64,000 bases of DNA from CAXXOK01 sp963664595 (GTDB lineage: Bacteria; Bacillota; Clostridia; Christensenellales; Aristaeellaceae), in the NCBI GenBank assembly GCA_963664595.2, contig CAXXOK010000011.1, positions 248,001 through 312,000 of the forward strand, read 5' to 3'. Below the pieces are notes generated by a model that had not been told where the DNA came from, did no database searches, and was given only the letters and a program-made list of their open reading frames with translations. A program made the translations under genes and the position numbers. Positions 1-8,079 of the stretch are shown piece after piece (position 1 is the first letter of the stretch; each line of letters starts with the position of its first letter).

Positions 1-238
1 CGCGGTTGCCATGGTGGCGTGCACGGCCGGTGCCTTTTTGACGGTAAATTTTACGGCCGCCGCCGCGGACTTCGTTACGAGTCAGCGCGGATTGCGTGCC
101 CTGGCGCTGGTTAGCCAGAATGGAACGAACAACCAGGTGCATCGCCGCGGTGTTGATGGGAGAAGCGAAAATCGCGTCGCTCAGCTCTACCTCGCCGATG
201 GCCTTTCCTTCCATATTATAAAGTGCTGTTTTAGGCAT
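1..238 (-). CDS. rplD: 50S ribosomal protein L4, N-terminal part (cut by window edge)
   Basis: Third gene of the S10 operon, running off the left edge. The visible 79 codons start at an ATG (236-238) preceded by a GGAGGAAGTAATCC ribosome binding site. The readable start MPKTALYNMEGKAIGEVELS and the glycine/arginine-rich stretch ending in GRARHATMA are typical of bacterial L4, whose extended loop lines the ribosomal exit tunnel. It follows rplC by 30 bp on the same strand. Only the N-terminal third is present, so completeness cannot be judged. Confidence 0.93.
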   Translation of the reverse strand, partial: MPKTALYNMEGKAIGEVELSDAIFASPINTAAMHLVVRSILANQRQGTQSALTRNEVRGGGRKIYRQKGTGRARHHGNR

Positions 239-268
239 GGATTACTTCCTCCTTCATTCGAGCTTGGA

Positions 269-913
269 TCAGGCGCCCTTGACGGCGCTCTTGACAATGA
301 GCAGTCCGCCGGTGGGGCCGGGCACCGCGCCCTTGATGAGGAGCAGGTTGCGCTCGGCGTCGATCTTGACGAGTTCAAGATTTTGCACCGTAACGCGCTC
401 CACGCCGTAGTGGCCGGGCATGTGCTTATTTTTGAAAACACGGGAAGGGTCGGAGTTTGCGCTCATGGAGCCGACGCCACGGTGATACTTGGAGCCGTGA
501 GCCATGGGGCCGGTGTGTTGGTTCCAGCGGTAGATCGCGCCGGAAAAGCCGTGGCCTTTGGTGATTCCGCAGACATCCAGCTTGTCCCCAGCTTCGAACT
601 GGGCTACTGTCAGCTCGCTGCCGACTTCCAGGTCCGCCGCGTTGTCCAGCGTGAGCTCGCGCAAATGGCGGGCGGGTTCCACGCCTGCTTTTTTGAAGTG
701 ACCCTGCAGGGGCTTGGAAACCAGTTTCTTGGCGCGGTCTTCCACATAGGTGTCAAACCCAACCTGAACGGCGACATAGCCGTCCGATTCGACGTTTTTT
801 TTCTGCACCACTTTGCAGGGGCCGGCCTCTACCACGGTAACGGGGACGAGGCGGCCGTCATCGGTAAAGATCTGCGTCATGCCGATCTTTTTTCCTACGA
901 TCGCTTTTTTCAT
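269..913 (-). CDS. rplC: 50S ribosomal protein L3
   Basis: A 214-residue protein of normal length for L3. It begins MKKAIVGKKIGMTQIFTDDG, the standard L3 opening, and carries the signature loop near residues 120-150 (KGHGFSGAIYRWN, GPMAHGSKYHR, GSMSANSDPSRVFKNKHMPG) that reaches the peptidyl transferase centre. The ATG follows a GGAGGCAGTTATC binding site. It lies 16 bp downstream of rpsJ and is co-transcribed with it in the S10 operon. No anomalies seen. Confidence 0.97.
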   Translation of the reverse strand: MKKAIVGKKIGMTQIFTDDGRLVPVTVVEAGPCKVVQKKNVESDGYVAVQVGFDTYVEDRAKKLVSKPLQGHFKKAGVEPARHLRELTLDNAADLEVGSELTVAQFEAGDKLDVCGITKGHGFSGAIYRWNQHTGPMAHGSKYHRGVGSMSANSDPSRVFKNKHMPGHYGVERVTVQNLELVKIDAERNLLLIKGAVPGPTGGLLIVKSAVKGA

Positions 914-929
914 GATAACTGCCTCCTGC

Positions 930-1244
930 TTAATTGTTCAGCTTGATCTCGATCTCGACGCCAGCGGGAAGATCCAGCTTCATCATCGCGTCAACGGTGC
1001 GGGGATTGGGGTTCAAGATGTCGATCAGACGCTTGTGGGTGCGCATTTCAAACTGTTCCCGGCTATCCTTATACTTGTGGGGAGCGCGGAGAATGGTGAC
1101 GATTTCCTTCTCGGTGGGCAGGGGAATGGGACCCGATACGCGCGCACCCGTTCTCTTGGCGGTTTCCACGATCCGCTCCGCGGACTGATCGATGAGGGTG
1201 TGCTCATACGCCTTGAGCTTGATACGGATTTTTTGCTTGGCCAT
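930..1244 (-). CDS. rpsJ: 30S ribosomal protein S10
   Basis: A 104-residue protein beginning MAKQKIRIKLKAYEHTLID with the conserved GPIPLPTEKEIVTILRAPHKYKDSREQFEMRTHKRLIDI region. This is canonical S10 (also NusE, a transcription antitermination factor). It is the first gene of the operon, with an AAGGAGGTAAAATA binding site just before its ATG. A long structured leader and a strong promoter lie upstream (to 1547). Confidence 0.98.
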   Translation of the reverse strand: MAKQKIRIKLKAYEHTLIDQSAERIVETAKRTGARVSGPIPLPTEKEIVTILRAPHKYKDSREQFEMRTHKRLIDILNPNPRTVDAMMKLDLPAGVEIEIKLNN

Positions 1245-1511
1245 TATTTTACCTCCTTGATGTTCATCTCAAGTACACCGTGCCGTGTGTGCCCACTGTG
1301 CCCATTTGGTAAGGCAGCCATGCCGCGTGCGGCAGTGCCGCCTCCAGTGCACACAGTGTGCAAACCCTTGTGCATACTCAAGTCTGTCGCCCGATCGTCG
1401 GGCTGGTCCGCGATAATTACCCGCCATGGCCATGGCGGCAACTTATCGTTTCATCCCTATGAAAGCCATGCAAAGCGCCATTTGGGCGCAGTTCGCCTTC
1501 AAAACAGACAG
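1245..1511 (-). promoter_or_regulatory. Structured 5' leader of the S10 operon
   Basis: About 267 nt separate the inferred transcription start (near 1511) from the rpsJ start. The stretch holds four short perfect inverted repeats: 1321-1334 (TGCCGC/GCGGCA), 1348-1362 (TGCACAC/GTGTGCA), 1389-1403 (GCCCGA/TCGGGC) and an 18-bp palindrome at 1421-1438. Ribosomal-protein leaders often carry a binding site for one of the operon's own products. That role is inference here; what is seen is the length and the density of hairpins. Confidence 0.55.
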
Positions 1512-1518
1512 CTTTGTT

Positions 1519-1547
1519 ATTATAATAGATAGAAGATCATTTTGCAA
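1519..1547 (-). promoter_or_regulatory. Sigma-A promoter of the S10 operon
   Basis: On the minus strand TTGCAA (1542-1547), a 17-bp spacer and a consensus TATAAT (1519-1524). The spacing is ideal and the next gene downstream is rpsJ. Transcription should start near 1511. Confidence 0.8.
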
Positions 1548-1653
1548 GGAAATTATTAAGAATCGCCAAAATAATTATAGGAACACCCTCAAGTCCTATA
1601 TATACTGGGCGTTACATCATTTGATAATGTTCACGGTTCCGTGTGTGCCTACT

Positions 1654-1689
1654 ATTCAAACCATCCCAATTGAATGGGATGGTTTGAAT
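1654..1689. terminator. Perfect hairpin between MFS gene and S10 promoter
   Basis: Two 15-nt arms (1654-1668 and 1675-1689) pair perfectly around a 6-nt loop. The plus strand continues GTTGTATTTTA; the minus strand has no T run. It lies downstream of the MFS gene and may end its transcript, but without a clear T tract the call is tentative. Confidence 0.4.
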
Positions 1690-1771
1690 GTTGTATTTTA
1701 CTGATTATTCAACAAACTGCGGAATGACCGGACGCAACATAACTGCCGGTATAATCCGGTTATCCGGCGGA

Positions 1772-3052
1772 CTATATAGAATCCACAGATTCATCCGCCA
1801 GCACTTCCTCCCGTATCTCCTCGGGAGATCCCTGGATCCCATGATCCTTTGGGATTCTCCACGCAACGAAAAGGTTACCCAGCGAAAAGAACGCCGCCAT
1901 GAAAAAAACCCACTGCGGTCCCCAAATCGTCCATACCAGGCCGCTGAGCTGGGCGGCGAGGATCGCCACCACATGGTCCAGGCTCGTGCCCGTGGACAGC
2001 GCGGAAGTGATCTCCTCCTTGGAGACGGCGATGGAGCGTAGGTAGATCGACTTCACCACGCCGATCTGCATGGAAAGCCTGTCCAGCACGAACAGCGCGT
2101 AGATGGCAAACGCTGACCAGCCCGTACTGGGCAGCACCTTGCCCGTAATCCCCCATACCACCATGCCATAGATGATATAAATGAAAATGAACGTCAGCGC
2201 GTCCAGATACATCATTTTCTTCACGCCGAAACGATCAATCCAACGGCCCAGCGCCCGCATGAAAAAGATGCTCATGAAGCTGACCGTGATCATCAGCAGC
2301 GACATCGTATCCGCCTTTTTCCCCAACAGATCAATAATGATCCACGAGCCGAAAACAAAGGCAATCTGTTTTTGCACGCCATGCAGCATGGTTACCATAT
2401 AGTAATATTTGTATTCCTTGCGGAACACCAGTTTTCTTCTCTTTTCCTTTGTTGCGGATAAAGCGGGCACCTTTTCCTTCACCAGCAGCGCCGCCGCGAC
2501 CAACGCAACAAAAAACGCGCCCGCCCCGATCAGGAACACGAGGTTTAGCTTCGTGGTAAAGGAAAACACGTTGAACCGGAACCCGAAGAATACCAGCAGC
2601 CCGGCCATGAAACCCATCGCCGTTTTTACACTCGCATACTGGCCCATCCGGCGGCCCAGCCGCTCCGGCTCGGCGATGGTCATACCGATGGAATCGTTCA
2701 GCGGCATGGACAGGTGCATACCCATGGAGTTGATGAATAAAAAGAACATCATCAAACCATAGGAAGGCGCCAGCACAGCCAGGGCCAGCAGGCCCAGAAA
2801 TGAGAAAATCTGTGCGACAAAGCTGGATCTCGCATCGCCATAGGCGGAAAGCCACGCAATCACCAACGCGCACAAAAGGCCGGGAAGCTCCCGGGGAAAC
2901 TCCAGAAACGCGCGCTGCGTAGCCGTTACATTGAAGGCGTCCTTGAAATAGTTGCCGAATATGGAATCGCTCAGGCCCAAGCCGAATGCCGATGCCGCTA
3001 TCATAATAAAAAACAGCGTCATCTCCCGGCGCATCGTTCGCTTTTGGATCAT
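1772..3052 (-). CDS. Major facilitator superfamily transporter
   Basis: A polytopic membrane protein of about 426 residues with roughly 12 hydrophobic segments, split by a basic cytoplasmic loop near residue 200 (KEKRRKLVFRKEYKYY) as expected for two six-helix MFS halves. The MFS loop 2-3 style motif is weak, and the substrate cannot be named. The chosen ATG (3050-3052) follows AGGAGGCAGGATTG at good spacing; an upstream in-frame start at 3079 has no such site. The gene stands alone, between a repeat-rich spacer and the S10 operon. Related proteins are annotated as drug or metabolite permeases, which would be a guess here. Confidence 0.8.
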   Translation of the reverse strand: MIQKRTMRREMTLFFIMIAASAFGLGLSDSIFGNYFKDAFNVTATQRAFLEFPRELPGLLCALVIAWLSAYGDARSSFVAQIFSFLGLLALAVLAPSYGLMMFFLFINSMGMHLSMPLNDSIGMTIAEPERLGRRMGQYASVKTAMGFMAGLLVFFGFRFNVFSFTTKLNLVFLIGAGAFFVALVAAALLVKEKVPALSATKEKRRKLVFRKEYKYYYMVTMLHGVQKQIAFVFGSWIIIDLLGKKADTMSLLMITVSFMSIFFMRALGRWIDRFGVKKMMYLDALTFIFIYIIYGMVVWGITGKVLPSTGWSAFAIYALFVLDRLSMQIGVVKSIYLRSIAVSKEEITSALSTGTSLDHVVAILAAQLSGLVWTIWGPQWVFFMAAFFSLGNLFVAWRIPKDHGIQGSPEEIREEVLADESVDSI

Positions 3053-3079
3053 CAATCCTGCCTCCTGTTTTGATACCAA

Positions 3080-3644
3080 CGTATCATATCACCTGAGGCT
3101 GAGGATGACAATGCGTTCGCCCCGGATCTTATAACCTTTTCTTTGAGAAGAAAGCCTTTGTGGTTCCTGTTGATCTCTGGGTAAGCGCTGAATAAAGCGC
3201 TTATGCGATGGTACGTTAGCTTTTATTGGGTTGAGCTTGCGGAACCCGAAGTAGCAGCAGGGCTGCGTCGAGGGTTCTGTCAGCCAAACCCGGCGGAAAG
3301 ATAACGCGCTAACGCATAAGGGATTCGTCATGCTTATCCAGCAGGCAATAAACAAATCACCTGTGCGCTGCCGTACCGTGTTTTGTCAGGCCGGGAAAGC
3401 CCGAAAGCAGAAGCGGCACTTCGGCGAAGGCCCCGAAGGAAAGCGTTAGCACGGCGCACATCCCGGGAAAGCCATGCGCACCTCACAGGCGTGATGCTAT
3501 GCAGCGCACTGCAACTGGTAAGTTGCCGTGTAGCAATAGAACCGAGAGGTCTCTGCATGGCTAAATCGACAAATATAAGGTGTGGGAGCGCACAGCGGAT
3601 TTGTTCCGCGTTTACCAAAACCAACAAGCTTCTTTTGCTGCGAA
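3080..3644. other. Gene-free spacer with a dispersed repeat
   Basis: No convincing gene. The left half holds a repeat (3193-3330) also found near 46647 and 50798. The right half (3380-3600) contains overlapping short inverted repeats built on GGGAAAGCCC and CTTCGGCGAAG-type words. Short open frames on both strands have no ribosome binding site and no protein-like composition. Confidence 0.5.
3193..3330. repeat. Dispersed intergenic repeat B, copy 1
   Basis: Starts TAAAGCGCTTATGCGATGGT and ends with AACCCGGCGGAAAGATAACG followed by CGCTAACGCATAAGGGATT. The two ends share CTTATGCG in inverted orientation. A second near-full copy lies at 50798-50939 and a right-end fragment at 46647-46689. Divergence between copies is considerable in the middle and low at the ends. 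Confidence 0.6.
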
Positions 3645-4079
3645 TTACATTTCCTTATTAAGCTTTATCCAATAATAGAGCATACTGCCCAGAACAAACA
3701 GGTATGCAACGATCGACAGCAGGATGATGAGAACATCAACACCCAGTAACACAAACGCCAAATTCAGCGCGGCAAAAACATAGATCATAGTATCCATCGC
3801 CTTCGCTTTGGAACGGCAGGCAACGGCTATCGTGCGTTCGTCATTTTTCTCAATCCGAACCGTGCGGGCAGCCTCGGGATTGCGTTTTTCCTTCGCCCGG
3901 CTGATCAGCTCTCCGACTCCATGGCCAAAGAGCCCGCTGCCAATACCGATACCCAGATAGGGCAATATCTGCATGATTCCTTTTCCCCCATCCGCTGTGT
4001 TAATTCCGTACAATCCCGCGGCAAACAGCGCGGCTCCCACAAGCGCCAGCAGATAATAGAGTAAACTTCTTTGTTTCAT
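3645..4079 (-). CDS. Four-helix membrane protein partnered with an XRE regulator (DUF6442-like)
   Basis: A 144-residue protein with two N-terminal hydrophobic hairpin helices (about residues 8-28 and 36-56), a charged central loop (SRAKEKRNPEAARTVRIEK) and two C-terminal helices (about 95-113 and 117-138). Its start overlaps the end of the upstream regulator gene by 4 bp (ATGA), so the two are translationally coupled. Small membrane proteins of this layout commonly accompany 60-70 residue XRE regulators in Clostridia. Function is unknown; the family name is a recognition by layout, not by search. Confidence 0.7.
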   Translation of the reverse strand: MKQRSLLYYLLALVGAALFAAGLYGINTADGGKGIMQILPYLGIGIGSGLFGHGVGELISRAKEKRNPEAARTVRIEKNDERTIAVACRSKAKAMDTMIYVFAALNLAFVLLGVDVLIILLSIVAYLFVLGSMLYYWIKLNKEM

Positions 4080-4282
4080 TTATTGTCGCCCTCCTCATCA
4101 ATAAAGATGTCCTCAATATGCATTTGAAAATACCTTGCCAGCTTAAACGCCAGTACTATGGATGGATTGTAACGGCCGTTCTCCAGCGAACAGATCGTTT
4201 GGCGCGACACCTCCAGCGCGTTTGCCAAATCCTCCTGCCGTATTCCCCGCTCCTTCCGGATTGTCTCCAGTCGGTTTTTCAT
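4076..4282 (-). CDS. XRE-family (Cro/CI-type) transcriptional regulator
   Basis: A 68-residue helix-turn-helix protein: MKNRLETIRKERGIRQEDLA, then ALEVSRQTICSLENGRYNPS, a textbook HTH_3 domain that fills the whole protein. The ATG follows GAGGTGATGGG. Directly upstream is its promoter with a 13-bp perfect inverted repeat (4293-4322), the likely autoregulatory operator. It is co-expressed with the following membrane protein. Confidence 0.92.
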   Translation of the reverse strand: MKNRLETIRKERGIRQEDLANALEVSRQTICSLENGRYNPSIVLAFKLARYFQMHIEDIFIDEEGDNK

Positions 4283-4292
4283 CCCATCACCT

Positions 4293-4322
4293 CACAAATG
4301 GAAAGTGTGCTTTCCATTTGTG
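4293..4322. promoter_or_regulatory. Operator-like inverted repeat of the XRE regulator
   Basis: CACAAATGGAAAG (4293-4305), TGTG, CTTTCCATTTGTG (4310-4322): two perfect 13-bp arms. It lies just downstream of the -10 box of the regulator's promoter. A further half site, ACTTTCCATT, sits at about 4354-4363 next to the -35 box. Position and symmetry suggest self-repression. Confidence 0.75.
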
Positions 4323-4350
4323 AGTATATCATGCTTTCATAAAATGTCAA
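4323..4350 (-). promoter_or_regulatory. Sigma-A promoter of the XRE regulator operon
   Basis: Minus strand TTGACA (4345-4350), 16-bp spacer, TATACT (4323-4328), followed directly by the operator-like repeat and the regulator gene. Confidence 0.75.
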
Positions 4351-4364
4351 GCTTACTTTCCATT

Positions 4365-4402
4365 AATACTAAAAAAGGAAGCTGCCCGAAGGCAGCTTCC
4401 TT
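4365..4402 (-). terminator. Intrinsic terminator of tuf
   Basis: Minus strand AAGGAAGCTGCC, loop TTCG, GGCAGCTTCCTT followed by a T run. A 12-bp stem with a stable tetraloop and a T tract, 27 bp after the tuf stop codon. Confidence 0.92.
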
Positions 4403-4428
4403 ATGCGAATTCAATACAGGACTAGGTG

Positions 4429-5643
<1,215 letters not shown>

Positions 5644-5708
5644 TGTGGATTTCCTCCTTCTATTCCGGATCCGATTCTTTATTATTCGTCGGTACGGTTG
5701 CATGCGGT

Positions 5709-5782
5709 TGGAGCGGGTGATGGGAATCGAACCCACGTGACCAGCTTGGGAAGCTGGAGCTCTACCATTGAGCTACGCCCGC
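5709..5782 (-). tRNA. tRNA-Gly (anticodon CCC)
   Basis: Cloverleaf on the minus strand: acceptor GCGGGCG/CACCCGC, D-arm AGCTCAATGGTAGAGCT, anticodon stem CCAGC/GCTGG with loop TTCCCAA (anticodon CCC, glycine), T-arm with GGTTCGATTCC, discriminator T and an encoded CCA (5709-5711). Base 6 of the acceptor (C) faces an A, a single mismatch. It lies 65 bp before tuf and shares its promoter. Confidence 0.95.
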
Positions 5783-5812
5783 ACGTCCGCACACCACGCC
5801 CAGACAGAGCCT

Positions 5813-5841
5813 ATTTTAACTCCTTTCCCCTTCCTTGTCAA
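5813..5841 (-). promoter_or_regulatory. Sigma-A promoter of tRNA-Gly and tuf
   Basis: Minus strand TTGACA (5836-5841), 17-bp spacer, TAAAAT (5813-5818), about 30 bp before the tRNA 5' end. No terminator separates tRNA and tuf, so they are probably one transcript. Confidence 0.8.
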
Positions 5842-6062
5842 CCCATAATTCGGGTGATTTCGCGCGTTTGAGAAAGGTTTGGAAAACACCGCAACCGGCA
5901 CAGCCCCCTCCGGCGCTGCGCCGGGCCCCGCGCAACCCTATGCCATTGGGGGTATGCGGCAGTCTGAACGGCCGCTTTTTCTGCGCGCCGCTCCCGCCCA
6001 AATCCATAATCCAGTCAAAAATACACCGCCACGGGAAGAATTTCCCGCCGGGCTGAACCGAT

Positions 6063-7079
6063 CTATCTGTCGATCGTGCCCACCGTTTCACCCTGTAGCA
6101 GCGTGCACGGCACAAGGGTGATATCCGGCTCCGTGGTTTTGGGGTTTTCGATCAGCTCCACCAGCTTGCAGGCTGCTTCCGCCCCAATCCGTGTGGTGTT
6201 TTGCCGGATGGTGGTCAGCCTGGGTTTCATCAGCTGCATGATCGGGATGCCGTCGTACCCGGCGATGGAGATATCCTTGCCGATTTGCAGCCCCATCTCC
6301 TGAATCGCGTCATAGGCGCCCAGCGCCGCGTAGTCGTCTGCGATTAAAATGCAGGTGGGCCGGTCCTCAAGGCTCAGCAGGCATTTGGTGGCCTTATATA
6401 CGGTCGCGGGCTCGTTATACTCGCACGCCATCACGTAGTCGCTGCGTACGGGAATGCCCAGCTCCTTCATGGTTTGGTAAAACGTTTCCAGACGGACATT
6501 GGTTACTGCGCCTTTCTGCCCGTGGATGTTGGCAATCTTCCTGTGCCCCTTTGCGTAGACGAACTGCACAAGCTCCCGTATGCCGTTGATGTTGTCGGAC
6601 TGGATACAGGTGCGGTTTTTAAATAGATGGTCGATGGTCACCACCTGCATATCGCTGTTGACCAGCTGCGTGATCTCCGGCTCAAAAAAATTGATGCAGG
6701 CGATGCACACACCATCCACCTCGCGGTAGTGGCAGTGCTCCAGATAGGTCATCGTGCTATCCCCGATGTTGTGGCTGATAAAGGTCACATCATACCCATG
6801 GCGTTCCGCTTCCTTTTTAAAACTTTCCAGCACGAAGGAAAAAAAGGCGTGCGTAAGTCCGCTTTGCGTATCATCCGAAAAAAGAACGCCCAGGTTATAG
6901 CTGCGTTTGGTTTTCAGCGCCCGCGCATGCACGTTTGGGTAGTACCCGATCCTTTTGGCTTCCCGGATCACCATCTCACGGGTCGCGTCGCTGATATCGG
7001 TATACCCGTTAAGCGCCTTGCTGACTGTCGATATGGAAAGTCCGCACTGCTTTGATAATTCACGGATTGTGATCGCCAT
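6063..7079 (-). CDS. LacI-family transcriptional regulator
   Basis: About 338 residues. The N-terminal DNA-binding domain (TIRELSKQCGLSISTVSKAL, then DISDATREMVIREAKRIGYYPN with the hinge) is followed by a periplasmic-binding-protein-like effector domain (from YNLGVLFSDD to about residue 335, with GYDGIPIMQLMKPRLTTIRQ). This is the usual size. The ATG at 7077-7079 is chosen because GGGAGGG lies 6 bp upstream; an ATG at 7085 abuts that site. It is divergent from the sugar ABC operon and probably controls it; a CGATATCG palindrome occurs in both control regions. The sugar is unknown. Confidence 0.93.
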   Translation of the reverse strand: MAITIRELSKQCGLSISTVSKALNGYTDISDATREMVIREAKRIGYYPNVHARALKTKRSYNLGVLFSDDTQSGLTHAFFSFVLESFKKEAERHGYDVTFISHNIGDSTMTYLEHCHYREVDGVCIACINFFEPEITQLVNSDMQVVTIDHLFKNRTCIQSDNINGIRELVQFVYAKGHRKIANIHGQKGAVTNVRLETFYQTMKELGIPVRSDYVMACEYNEPATVYKATKCLLSLEDRPTCILIADDYAALGAYDAIQEMGLQIGKDISIAGYDGIPIMQLMKPRLTTIRQNTTRIGAEAACKLVELIENPKTTEPDITLVPCTLLQGETVGTIDR

Positions 7080-7107
7080 ACGCATCCCTCCCAGTCTCTG
7101 TTTATTT

Positions 7108-7158
7108 TACGATATCGTTTTAGTAGCTTACTGTATACCGTCTGCATCCAATTGTCAA
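7108..7158 (-). promoter_or_regulatory. Promoter and putative operator of the LacI regulator
   Basis: Minus strand TTGACA (7153-7158), 17-bp spacer, TACAGT (7130-7135). Just downstream at 7109-7118 is the palindrome ACGATATCGT. The same word CGATATCGTTTT recurs at 7727 in the leader of the sugar operon, so it is a candidate binding site for the LacI protein. Confidence 0.6.
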
Positions 7159-7563
7159 GTGTCCGGCGGTTGCTATAATAATGAAGCGATACCAAAGGCT
7201 CTGCTTACAGGGTGTTTTCCACGCCGGTAAAGGGCTGTACTCCGACTGCGGAATTTTCAGAGAACCAGCCTCCGTGCTCCGCCGTATGACCAGGCCGGCC
7301 GCCTTTACCAGGGTAATCCGCCGCGCGCACATTGGTTTGCCGTTGAGAATTTGCCGACAGCGGCCGTGGCGGCCTGCCGGGTTCCCATCCCAAATCATTT
7401 GAGGTGAAGAGTAACAACCGCGCCATTCTTCTCCGCATGGTTTCCACGTTTTGATTCCCCGGCTTCATCCGGTTTTCCGGCCCTTCTTCCCTGCCAAACA
7501 AATCCGTGTTGGGGACATTTTTGTAAATCCGATATTTTTTTAGCATTATCATACTATCAATTG

Positions 7564-7592
7564 TTGACTTTTTTGGAAGCCGACTGTATAAT
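7564..7592 (+). promoter_or_regulatory. Sigma-A promoter of the sugar ABC operon
   Basis: TTGACT (7564-7569), 17-bp spacer, consensus TATAAT (7587-7592). The inverted repeat CGAAAA-CC-TTTTCG lies at about +7 to +20, a position suited to repression. Confidence 0.8.
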
Positions 7593-7604
7593 AGCCATAT
7601 TGAA

Positions 7605-7618
7605 CGAAAACCTTTTCG
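7605..7618. promoter_or_regulatory. Operator-like repeat at the sugar operon start
   Basis: CGAAAA, CC, TTTTCG: a 6-bp inverted repeat beginning about 12 bp after the -10 box. Candidate operator for the divergent LacI regulator; its sequence is not the same as the CGATATCG site, so one of the two may be irrelevant. Confidence 0.4.
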
Positions 7619-8079
7619 GGAAATAGTGGAAGGATAGGGTTTCCCGCTACGGTTTCTATATCGAACCCCCTCTCGAATACCGCGAAACCGCCATTCTCAT
7701 TTCTCAAGGGTAACTATAGTCTGTTCCGATATCGTTTTCGGTTCGGCCTGAAGGGTACGCTGCGTCGTTCGTTCATTGTTATATCGGGGTTTCAGGTCCG
7801 CCCGCCAGGCACACGTATGCCGCGCAGGACATGCCCAATCATATCCCGGCAAGCCGTTGCCGCGTTAAAACCATTTTTCCCGCGCAGCGGGGTTTATCCG
7901 TGAAAGGACTGCCGTACACAAGGCCGCGTCAAACGGCAGCCCGGCTTACAGGTCCGCCTGATCGTTTCGTCATCACAACGCTAAGGCAGACCGCCTACGA
8001 TGTATCAATAACAGTGTTATGACGCTGTTTGAGAGAATTGCGGCATTGCCGCACAAACAACAAAGGAGGAAACTTTCGT

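Larger units (their letters stand above)
7159..8079. other. Long divergent control region between LacI gene and sugar operon
   Basis: No credible gene in this 920-bp stretch. It holds the sugar operon promoter (7564-7592), a CGAAAA-CC-TTTTCG repeat (7605-7618), a CGATATCG site (7727-7734) and an untranslated leader of about 480 nt. The leader is unusually long; I see no riboswitch I can name in it. Confidence 0.6.

Noticed and set aside
1244..1441. 65-codon open frame across the S10 leader overlapping the rpsJ start
   Set aside because: No ribosome binding site and hairpin-rich, repetitive composition; kept only as a note under the leader finding.
3334..3661. Open frames of about 90-97 codons on both strands
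   Set aside because: No ribosome binding sites, mutually overlapping, built from short repeats.
5644..5736. N-terminal extension of tuf
   Set aside because: Runs through the tRNA-Gly gene; the conserved EF-Tu start with a strong binding site is at 5643.
7205..7552. 115-codon minus-strand open frame in the LacI/sugar spacer
   Set aside because: No binding site, atypical composition, overlaps a likely control region.
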